Origin: CAZVNZ01 sp964628515
Lineage (GTDB): Bacteria; Bacillota; Clostridia; Christensenellales; Christensenellaceae
DNA: 12,719 nucleotides
Assembly: GCA_964628515.1 (NCBI GenBank)
Contig: CAZVNZ010000047.1
Span: forward strand, 1 to 12,719
Direction: 5' to 3'
The notes under the pieces are model-generated. The model did not search any database. It was given only the letters and a program-made list of their open reading frames with translations, and was not told the DNA's origin. Of this stretch, positions 7,046 to 12,719 are shown one piece after another. The position numbers and the translations under genes were made by a program. Numbering within the stretch: the stretch's first letter is position 1; each line of letters begins with the position of its first letter.

Positions 7046-8275
7046 TTGCGGTATTTAATAATAGGCGGTAGTGCGGCAGGCACTTTTGGTGCGGAGCAAA
7101 TACGCAAAAACGACAAGCAGGGGCAAATAGATATACTTACAGACGAAGAGTATCCCGTTTATGCACGTTGTATGACCTCTTACTTTTTAACGGGAAGATA
7201 CACCCCCCAAAGCCTAAACATACGCAGTGAGGATTTTTATGCACAAAACAACTTTAATCTCCATATAAACGAGCCTTGCGCAAAAATAGACAGGGTAAAG
7301 CAGGAGGTTTTGTCTAAAAAAGGGGTTATTTACCCTTACGACAAACTGCTTATTGCCTCGGGCGGTTATGCGGTAAAACCAAAAATGGAGGGTAGCGATG
7401 CCTTAGGAGTGCACGTACTGCGCACCATGAAGGACGCAGCTGCCATACTCCCTCTGGTAAAAAAGGGGAAAAAGGCGGTGGTTGTGGGCGGTGGATTTGT
7501 ATCTTTAAAATCCGCATATGCCCTTTTGGAATCGGGAATGGAGGTAGTTTGCGTAATTTCTTCCGATTATATGCTAAGCCGTATTTTAGACGAGAAAAAC
7601 GGAGAGTATATGGCGGATTTCTTAGGGCAAAAGGGGCTAAAGGTAATATACAACAGCGATGTGGTTAAAATAATTAAAAACAAAAAGGGTTACGTAAAAA
7701 GCCTTGTTTTAAAGGATGATACTGAACTACCGGCGGATTTGGTAATAATAGGCAAAGGTGTTAAGCCAAACATTGATTTCCTTGAAGGTAGCGGTATAGC
7801 CACGGACTACGGCATAATTACGGACAAATATCTGCAAACAAGTGTGCAAAATATTTATGCCGCCGGAGATTGTGCAAACACCTACGACATGGTGCTAAAA
7901 GAGCAAACAGTAAACGCACTTTGGCCAAACGCCACCGAACAGGGCGCCTTTGCAGGCAACAATATGACAGGGAAAAAATGCGTGTACGAAGGGTCCATTG
8001 GCATGAATGCCGCCGTCTTTTTTGAAAAAAACATTATTGGCGCAGGCTTAATCAAAAAGGATGAAAAGGATGGCTACGAGGTAATAACATCCGCTTTGGA
8101 TAAAGACACGCTAAGAAGGCTTGTTTTTAAAGATGATGTGCTAATAGGCTACTATTTTATGGGAAAAATAGGCAGAACGGGGATACTTACCAACCTAATT
8201 AAAAGGGGAGTGCATTTAGGTAAGGCAAAAAAAGAGATTATTGCAGGAAATTACACCCCTTTGCTTAATTTTTAG
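7046..8275 (+). CDS. CODH-associated FAD/NAD(P)-dependent oxidoreductase (FNOR)
   Basis: This 409-residue flavoprotein belongs to the pyridine nucleotide-disulfide oxidoreductase family. The FAD dinucleotide fold is IIGGSAAG (5-12), the NAD(P) fold is VVVGGGFVS (145-153), and the second FAD contact is AAGDCA (272-277). It probably passes electrons from the CooF-like ferredoxin to NAD(P)+, by analogy with other cooF-cooS-FNOR clusters; cofactor preference cannot be read here. Cys42 in Y-A-R-C-M-T-S-Y lies near the redox Cys of NADH oxidase and CoA-disulfide reductase, so a peroxide or disulfide activity is an alternative. The start is TTG at 7046: GAGGTG (7035-7040) is its ribosome site, and the in-frame GTG at 7037 lies inside that site. 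It follows cooS by 15 bases. The stop is TAG, then a terminator. Confidence 0.9.
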   Translation: MRYLIIGGSAAGTFGAEQIRKNDKQGQIDILTDEEYPVYARCMTSYFLTGRYTPQSLNIRSEDFYAQNNFNLHINEPCAKIDRVKQEVLSKKGVIYPYDKLLIASGGYAVKPKMEGSDALGVHVLRTMKDAAAILPLVKKGKKAVVVGGGFVSLKSAYALLESGMEVVCVISSDYMLSRILDEKNGEYMADFLGQKGLKVIYNSDVVKIIKNKKGYVKSLVLKDDTELPADLVIIGKGVKPNIDFLEGSGIATDYGIITDKYLQTSVQNIYAAGDCANTYDMVLKEQTVNALWPNATEQGAFAGNNMTGKKCVYEGSIGMNAAVFFEKNIIGAGLIKKDEKDGYEVITSALDKDTLRRLVFKDDVLIGYYFMGKIGRTGILTNLIKRGVHLGKAKKEIIAGNYTPLLNF

Positions 8276-8296
8276 CATAGTGATGTAAGTTGTAGG

Positions 8297-8330
8297 AAAA
8301 AGGATTGCGGGATTTCGCAGTCCTTTTTTT
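8297..8330 (+). terminator. Intrinsic terminator of the cooF-cooS-FNOR operon
   Basis: The RNA hairpin AAAAAGGATTGCG (8297-8309) with CGCAGTCCTTTTT (8316-8328) has a six-base loop and ends in T7 (8324-8330). One pair is a U-G wobble valid only in plus-strand RNA. It sits 22 bases after the FNOR stop and separates the operon from the methyltransferase gene. Confidence 0.9.
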
Positions 8331-8343
8331 GTATGGTGATTTT

Positions 8344-8419
8344 GGGTTGGATGGGGTTAGGATAGTTGGGGATAGTATGGAGTTTGGGTGGGGTTAACTC
8401 TAAAAACAATCCACCCAAA
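8344..8419 (+). repeat. G-rich spacer with inverted repeat before the methyltransferase gene
   Basis: Five runs of three or four G lie on the plus strand at 8344, 8353, 8368, 8386 and 8390, making a long-loop G-quadruplex conceivable. The arms TTTGGGTGG (8383-8391) and CCACCCAAA (8411-8419) are perfectly complementary with a 19-base loop, so a hairpin would compete with any quadruplex. No clear -10/-35 pair was found between 8331 and 8482, although the methyltransferase gene needs its own promoter after the terminator. Confidence 0.4.
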
Positions 8420-8482
8420 TAAATACATAGTGACTAATTTACCAACCTATGCTAAACTGTTAATATAGGAGTGTTGTATATA

Positions 8483-9784
8483 ATGAGCATAGAAAATAAA
8501 GTAGCCAATTTTTTAGTAATAACATCGGCATTAAACCTAATAAAGGGTAGTATTTCCACGGAAAATAAAGGGGAAATTGCAGAGCTGACAAAAGTAATTG
8601 ATGAGCTTGCAATAGCGTGTAGCAGTAACAACCCTTTAAACAATAGCTTGGTGGAATTAAAGCAAGCGGTAAAAACAGGCAACAGTAAAACAATGGAAAC
8701 CAAATTGGATTTATGTGTAAAAGCTACTGAACAAATGTTTGTTACGGATATTTTACCCCATATGGAATTAGGTAAACCGATTTCTTGTGAAAATACCATA
8801 GAATTAATTAAGTTTTTAGAGGAGGCATCTGACGAAATAACCGAAAAAAAGGCGGCAGGCTTTTTATATTTAGGATATTATTTGCGTCAGGATTATCCCG
8901 ATATAAGCTATATTTACCTAAATAAAGCCTTCGAGCTTAACGGTAATATAGACCAAAACCTCTTAAAAAAGGATTATGTTTATGATGAAAAAGAGCCTCA
9001 ACTAATATTTGAGAACTGCTTAATTTGCGGCAGCGAGGATGCAGTACCTTACTATACAAGTTTTGCCTATACTATGGCGAGTTTTTCTAAACCGCACCAA
9101 CCGGCTAAACTGTGGGTAAAATGCAATAACTGCGGTAATTTATACACATATGCTTATCCAAAGGCGCTTACCCAAACATCACAGGAAGGGAAAAAAATCA
9201 GCCCTAACCCTGAAAATTCCCAAAGTATTACGGATATTATGACAAAGCTTAGCATTTGGAGCGATATTTTAAACAAGTTAAGCACGCTTACTACGGGTAA
9301 ATCGGTGTTGGAAGTGGGGATAGGCAGGGGAGAGTTTATTGCGGTGGCTTTGGAAATGGGCTACGAAATAGAAGCGGTAGAAATTGTGGAGGACAGTTGT
9401 CAGACGGTTGCAGATGTCCTTGGTGTAGATATTTGGTGTTGCGATTTTCTTAAGTTTTCCACCCGAAAAAAATATTCAATAATTACAATGGGTGATGTTT
9501 TAGAGCATGTAACAAGTCCGCTTTTGGCATTAAAAAAAGCGGCGGCTTACCTTAAAAAAGGTGGAGTATTGTGGCTTTCCACCCCTAATTTTAAAAGCTC
9601 CTTTTCCAGATTAAGAAAATTTGAGGACCCCATGTGGTGCGAGCCTTGGCATCTTACCTACTTTTCTTTTGAAGGGCTGAAACCTTTTATAGAACAAACC
9701 GGGTTAGAAGTTGTGGAGTATAATGTTAGCGGTAGATATAACGGCTCTATGGAGCTTATTTTGAGGAAAAAAGAGGAGGTTTAA
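8483..9784 (+). CDS. SAM-dependent methyltransferase with zinc ribbon and N-terminal helical region
   Basis: The C-terminal half is a class I S-adenosylmethionine methyltransferase (Methyltransf_23 type): the SAM-binding motif is VLEVGIGRG (275-283), an acidic residue ends the second strand at E300, and GDVLEHV (337-343) is the typical post-II motif. Ahead of it is a four-Cys zinc-ribbon-like segment, C179-L-I-C182 and C214-N-N-C217. Zinc ribbon plus methyltransferase recalls sugar and secondary-metabolite C-methyltransferases, but no sugar genes are adjacent. Residues 1-170 look helical and match no family I recognise. The protein is 433 residues, cytoplasmic, without signal peptide. ATG at 8483 is favoured because AGGAGT (8467-8472) lies ten bases before it; GTG at 8471 overlaps that site. 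Its TAA overlaps the stop of the convergent UroD gene, and no terminator separates them. The substrate is unknown. Confidence 0.85.
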   Translation: MSIENKVANFLVITSALNLIKGSISTENKGEIAELTKVIDELAIACSSNNPLNNSLVELKQAVKTGNSKTMETKLDLCVKATEQMFVTDILPHMELGKPISCENTIELIKFLEEASDEITEKKAAGFLYLGYYLRQDYPDISYIYLNKAFELNGNIDQNLLKKDYVYDEKEPQLIFENCLICGSEDAVPYYTSFAYTMASFSKPHQPAKLWVKCNNCGNLYTYAYPKALTQTSQEGKKISPNPENSQSITDIMTKLSIWSDILNKLSTLTTGKSVLEVGIGRGEFIAVALEMGYEIEAVEIVEDSCQTVADVLGVDIWCCDFLKFSTRKKYSIITMGDVLEHVTSPLLALKKAAAYLKKGGVLWLSTPNFKSSFSRLRKFEDPMWCEPWHLTYFSFEGLKPFIEQTGLEVVEYNVSGRYNGSMELILRKKEEV

Positions 9785-10803
9785 TACTCCCCGTAATTTT
9801 TGCATGCGTCTGTCATGGCAAAATAGTTTTCCTGTGGTACGTAATTGGGAATACTGTTGCCCGAGCCTAAGGCATAACCGCCCTTTGCTTTTGATTTATC
9901 TATCATTGCTTTGCTTCTGTTATATATCTCTTTTGGTGTTTTGGTGCAAAGAAAATTTAAGTCTATACCGCCGAGCAAGGCGATTTTATCCGAGTATTTT
10001 TCGTAAGAGAGCTCTATGCTACGGATATTATCTTCAAAAGAGTGCTTTGCATCGTATTTTATGTCATTTATAATATCATCCATTAACAAATCTAACATTC
10101 CGCAAGAGTGAAGTATTGCAGGCTTATTGGCATTATGTATGACTTCTGCGATTTTTTTGTGCCAAGGTATAACGTATTTTCGCATATCTGTGGGTGAGAG
10201 CATTGTTTGGGTGTTAAACCCCCAATCATCGTTACTTATTAATGCTCCTACCGTTTGGTAGCTTGCGCAAATCTCGTAGTAGGTTACAAGACTGCTACCC
10301 ACGTTTTCAAAGATGCTATGGGCAAGGTTTGGGTTGTCTGCCAACATAAAGCACAAGTTTTCGTAGCCCACCAAACTAATTGCGTTTTCAAGCACGCCAC
10401 CCGGCCCCCAAACAATAAGCTTCATACCCTGAGGCAAAACCTCTTTAGCATTGTTTAGCCTGCTGTAATCAAAATTTTTAGGATTTTGCCAATTATACTC
10501 TTTAAAACTCTTTTCGTCGTAAATTACGGCGCCCTCGTTTAAAGAACGGCTTTTTTCTGTATGCACCTCCCCTGTGGGAAAGGAAAAATCGCTACCCAAA
10601 ATTGTTGTATAATCGTAGCCGGCGTTTGCGTAGGCAGGTACGGTAATATTGTAATCCGCCTTAAAATCTATTGCGGTATCGCTGTCTACACCGGCAAGTC
10701 TTTTATATAGGGCATCATTAAGATAAAATTCAAAAAGTGTGGGTCTGTCGGGCTTTTTATTATTAAGCACTTGTAAAATTTGGTTAAAATCGGGTTTAAA
10801 CAA
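9781..10803 (-). CDS. UroD-superfamily protein (MtaA/CmuA-like), copy 2
   Basis: This is a 340-residue relative of the UroD-family protein at 240-1247. It shares DDWG (192-195), L-H232-S-C234-G, the GGI-to-TPKE segment with C286, and a Gly-Gly-Tyr strand near the C-terminus. It too lacks the haem-pathway signature. The third zinc ligand position of MtaA reads Asn316 in G-S-G-N, so the metal site must differ or be incomplete. The TTG at 10803 is chosen as start because AGGAG lies eight bases before it and the protein then begins F-K-P-D-F, matching the length of copy 1; an ATG farther upstream adds 17 residues that bridge the ribosome site. It lies 119 bases after the AraC-type gene on the same strand, suggesting that the regulator controls it. 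Methyl transfer to or from a corrinoid is only inferred. Confidence 0.87.
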   Translation of the reverse strand: MFKPDFNQILQVLNNKKPDRPTLFEFYLNDALYKRLAGVDSDTAIDFKADYNITVPAYANAGYDYTTILGSDFSFPTGEVHTEKSRSLNEGAVIYDEKSFKEYNWQNPKNFDYSRLNNAKEVLPQGMKLIVWGPGGVLENAISLVGYENLCFMLADNPNLAHSIFENVGSSLVTYYEICASYQTVGALISNDDWGFNTQTMLSPTDMRKYVIPWHKKIAEVIHNANKPAILHSCGMLDLLMDDIINDIKYDAKHSFEDNIRSIELSYEKYSDKIALLGGIDLNFLCTKTPKEIYNRSKAMIDKSKAKGGYALGSGNSIPNYVPQENYFAMTDACKNYGEY

Positions 10804-10832
10804 AGTAGTTACTCCTTTACTGCTTTTCTCAT

Positions 10833-10861
10833 ATAATAGAATTTTTTGCACCAAAAAACAA
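10833..10861 (-). promoter_or_regulatory. Putative promoter of UroD-family gene 2
   Basis: On the minus strand TTGTTT (10861-10856) and TATTAT (10838-10833) are separated by exactly 17 bases. The site lies 29 bases before the TTG start, in the 119-base gap after the regulator gene. A direct AraC-type operator repeat was not identified with confidence; the stretch 10862-10922 is AT-rich and has no gene. Confidence 0.5.
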
Positions 10862-10922
10862 CTGCAAAAAATATTTAAAATACTGCATTTTCCGGTTTTT
10901 TATCTGCTAAAATATGTAATGT

Positions 10923-11707
10923 TTAACTAAATTTCTTTTTATATTCCGATGGTGATACGCCTGTAACACGCTTAAATGCTCTAAAAAAAACGCTTGTGTC
11001 TTCGTAGCCTAATTTTGATGCGGTTTTTTCCACCGTTTGTTTTTCAAAAAGCAGTAATCGAATTGCCAATGTAATTTTTGCGTTATCCAAATAGGGTTTA
11101 AATGATACTCCGCTATGCCTTTTAATAATTTTGGATAAATGCTCGGGAGTGTAACCAAACTGCTTTGCCACGCATTTTAAGGATAGATTTTCCCTTATGT
11201 TTTCGTCTATGTAATTGAATATTTCTTTTACCTTGTGTTGCTCCAAAAAAGCGGGATTTTGGTTTTTGGAGGTTCTTTGCAGGGTAATCAGCATTTGTTG
11301 CAGGCAAGCTTGTATCATTAAATTATAGCCGATTTCTTTTTTATTGTTTTCCTTTATGATTGTTTTAAAAAGGGAGGAATTTTTTTAGAATGTTGTTGAT
11401 TGTCGGCGTAATAAATAAAAGAATTAAAGCTTAAGTTTTGGATAAACGTGCAGTTAAATTGAATAACACCGATTTCGCATTTGTCTGTTAGCGAAAAGGT
11501 GGAGTGTAGTGCGTTTTTGGGTATTAGAAAAAAATCTCCCTTGTTTAAAATCATAGTTTGGCTTTCTATACTTTGTTTTGCGCTGCCGGACATAACGTAT
11601 AAAAGCTCGTAATGATTATGCCAATGGTCGGATACAAAATAGCCTTTTGCATGGCTTTTTGTAATAAAGACTGTAAAGTCGTCGCTAAATTCCAATTCTT
11701 TGTACAT
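10923..11707 (-). pseudogene. AraC-family transcriptional regulator, frameshifted at an A7 run
   Basis: Two open frames together give a complete AraC-type regulator of 261 residues. The N-terminal part (11707-11354) carries a cupin ligand-sensing domain with H-W-H-N-H-Y-E-L and G-D-F-F-L-I-P. The C-terminal part ending at 10923 has the two helix-turn-helix motifs (LSLKCVAKQFGYTPEHLSK and the region ending GVSPSEYKKKF). The frames differ by one base at an A7 run (11386-11380 on the minus strand). Adding one A, or slipping -1 there, gives S-K-K-N-S-S-L-F-K-T-I-I-K and joins them through N-L-M-I-Q. The start is ATG at 11707 behind AGGAG, not the ATG at 11752. It may be a true pseudogene, a homopolymer sequencing error, or slippage-controlled. 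Its likely target is the UroD-family gene downstream. Confidence 0.85.
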
Positions 11708-11777
11708 TTTAGCTCCTTTTTTTGGGGGGGAGTTATAGTTGGGGATTAGCATTTACAATAGCGTCATTTTTCCCCAC
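11708..11777 (-). promoter_or_regulatory. Leader of the AraC-family gene with C7-A7 homopolymers
   Basis: On the minus strand a C7 run (11730-11724) directly abuts an A7 run (11723-11717) just ahead of the AGGAG ribosome site. A possible -10 TATAAC (11738-11733) lies immediately before it, with TATTGT 17 bases upstream as a poor -35. GGGGA and TCCCC inverted arms flank the middle of the interval. If the -10 is right, length changes in the homopolymers would alter the leader start or the spacing to the ribosome site. Confidence 0.3.
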
Positions 11778-12428
11778 TTAAGTAAAGTCGTAGCTTTCCT
11801 TGCTGTTGTATATTTCCTTACCAAAAAATTCATGTTTGCTATTAGGTTGCGATATTTCCTCCAAAAAACTTGAAATAAATCTTATTTTATCGAATCCGGA
11901 AAATGATGTTTGGTCAAATCTAACTGTTTTTTTAATTAAATAGTTCTTCACCAATTTAGTTTCTAATATCTTAATCTCATCAAATCTATTAGCATCTTGG
12001 TTTTCTAATATAATAGAAAAAATTTTAATATTATCTGTTTCTTTGTGAATAACTCTGCTGAAATTTATATTGTAAGCATATGGAATATTGTATATATACT
12101 GTACACCGTTTATATTTGAAACTATATTACCATCAACTATTATCGGATTTATTATCTTTCCGTTTTCAAGTTTTATTTTAAAAAGGATGTCTTTGGCTAA
12201 ATAAGTTTTGTTGTCAACAAAAAAATTTATTGCAAGAAATAGAATTGTTCATTTTCTTTGTTTTACATCACTGATTTTTCCGGCACTATTAAATATAGCA
12301 TTATTTAAAAAATCAACATCTAATAATTTGCAGTGGACTTTACCAAAAAAGATAAAAAGCCCCGATATTATTATTGGAATCCAAGCACAAGCTCCGATAA
12401 TTCCAATTATTATTGACCAATTATCCAT
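11778..12428 (-). pseudogene. Small membrane-anchored protein of unknown function, in-frame TGA at codon 60
   Basis: Reading from the ATG at 12428, which follows GAGG by eight bases, gives 216 codons to a TAA, with one internal TGA at 12251-12249. Residues 4-30 form a single hydrophobic helix (W-S-I-I-I-G-I-I-G-A-C-A-W-I-P and on). The rest is a soluble domain rich in Asn, Ile and Lys with alternating hydrophobic residues, probably beta-rich and facing the cytoplasm. No reliable family could be named. After the stop the frame continues as T-I-L-F-L-A-I-N-F-F-V-D-N-K for 156 further codons without another stop or frameshift. A single change of GGA (Gly) to TGA would explain the lesion. The base composition is far more AT-rich than the other genes (25 G/C in the 120 bases 12001-12120), suggesting a different origin. 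Confidence 0.65.
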
Positions 12429-12464
12429 TATTTAACCTCACTTTCAATTTTTCTTAATTCTTGT

Positions 12465-12470
12465 ATTATA
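12465..12470 (-). promoter_or_regulatory. Putative -10 of the AT-rich membrane protein gene
   Basis: TATAAT on the minus strand lies 36 bases before the ATG at 12428. The hexamer 17 bases farther upstream is AAATTG, a poor -35, so the promoter is weak or needs help. It sits between the gene and the GC-rich repeat. Confidence 0.35.
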
Positions 12471-12513
12471 TTGTGTTGTACTATTACCAATTTTTACGCA
12501 TATATTTTATTTC

Positions 12514-12533
12514 GGAACGCATAAATGCGTTCC
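12514..12533. repeat. Palindrome at the edge of the GC-rich repeat
   Basis: GGAACGCAT and ATGCGTTCC are perfect inverted arms separated by AA. The palindrome marks the sharp change from AT-rich sequence to the GC-rich repeat that follows. It resembles the palindromic tip of dispersed, REP-like or MITE-like elements in bacterial genomes. Confidence 0.75.
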
Positions 12534-12549
12534 CTACGGTTCGCCCACA

Positions 12550-12719
12550 GGGCGCGCTCACTCCCACTCTTAGCAGAGCGCCCCTTCGTTATGGGCTCGC
12601 TTTGTGCCTTCGCACTTTGCTCGCCTCATACTCAGGGAGTGTTCCGCTCGCTGTATCGCCCCCCGGGCGCGCTCACTCCCACTCTTAGCAGAGCGCCCCT
12701 TCGTTATGGGCTCGCTTTG
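12550..12719. repeat. GC-rich structured direct repeat, 115-bp period, cut by the window end
   Basis: The 55 bases at 12550-12604 recur exactly at 12665-12719, a period of 115 bases, and the second copy runs off the window. The base before each copy differs (A versus C). GGGCGC (12550-12555) and GCGCCC (12578-12583) can pair, as can GTGC (12604-12607) and GCAC (12612-12615). In 12541-12600, 40 of 60 bases are G/C, unlike the adjacent gene. The period is not a multiple of three and the open frame across it is not a plausible protein, so this is a non-coding repeat element. Confidence 0.8.

Noticed and set aside
8362..8373. Shared 12-base word ATAGTTGGGGAT before the methyltransferase gene and at 11735-11746
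   Set aside because: A match of this length between two places in 12.7 kb is expected by chance.
12249..12251. TGA read as Gly or Trp by an alternative code
   Set aside because: The other genes contain no in-frame TGA and use normal Gly and Trp codons; one nonsense mutation is simpler.
12461..12688. Open frame across the GC-rich repeat on the plus strand
   Set aside because: It follows the repeat, has no ribosome site or domain, and the 115-bp period shifts frame between copies. The peptide is of the kind typically produced by translating repeat elements.
12514..12719. CRISPR array
   Set aside because: The 115-bp unit has no short repeat with variable spacers, and no cas genes are nearby.

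Overview
The window looks like a moderately AT-rich stretch from a strictly anaerobic Gram-positive bacterium, most likely an uncultured member of the Clostridia (Bacillota). The grounds are strong purine-rich Shine-Dalgarno sites, several GTG/TTG starts, U-tailed intrinsic terminators, a monofunctional Ni-Fe carbon monoxide dehydrogenase with its ferredoxin and flavoprotein partners, a sortase-like C-terminal anchor, and two non-haem UroD-superfamily proteins. The lineage is inferred; there is no rRNA or tRNA to confirm it.

Layout. 1-239: two terminators, one for a plus-strand gene lying before the window and one for the first UroD gene. 240-1247 (minus): UroD-family protein 1. 1248-1458: divergent promoter region. 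1459-4413 (plus): a large secreted, surface-anchored zinc phospholipase C/S1-P1-like protein with an in-frame amber codon directly after its signal peptide. 4414-4623: terminator, promoter and a leader with a strong hairpin. 4624-8275 (plus): tight three-gene operon of a CooF-like 4x[4Fe-4S] ferredoxin, CooS and an FAD/NAD(P) oxidoreductase (FNOR), closed by a terminator. 8331-8482: G-rich spacer. 8483-9784 (plus): methyltransferase with a zinc ribbon and a novel-looking N-terminal helical part. 9781-10803 (minus): UroD-family protein 2, meeting the methyltransferase tail to tail with overlapping stop codons. 10923-11707 (minus): AraC-family regulator broken by one missing base in an A7 run. 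11778-12428 (minus): very AT-rich small membrane protein gene with an in-frame TGA. 12514-12719: GC-rich structured repeat with a 115-bp period, running off the window end.

How the genes work together. The clearest system is the CO-oxidation operon: CooS oxidises CO, the ferredoxin collects the electrons, and the FNOR can pass them to NAD(P)+. No acetyl-CoA synthase, hydrogenase, CooC or CO sensor is present here, so this looks like a stand-alone CODH for electron supply or CO/redox handling rather than the Wood-Ljungdahl complex. The second apparent unit is the AraC regulator with UroD protein 2. Both UroD proteins keep the H-x-C part of the zinc site of cobalamin-dependent methyltransferases (MtaA/CmuA type), but no corrinoid protein lies nearby.

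A notable feature is that three otherwise well-preserved genes each carry exactly one lesion: TAG, a 1-base frameshift, and TGA. All were found by reading through the nominal ORF ends. They may be recent mutations, sequencing or assembly errors, or recoding. TAG clearly ends at least one other gene here, so wholesale stop reassignment is unlikely.
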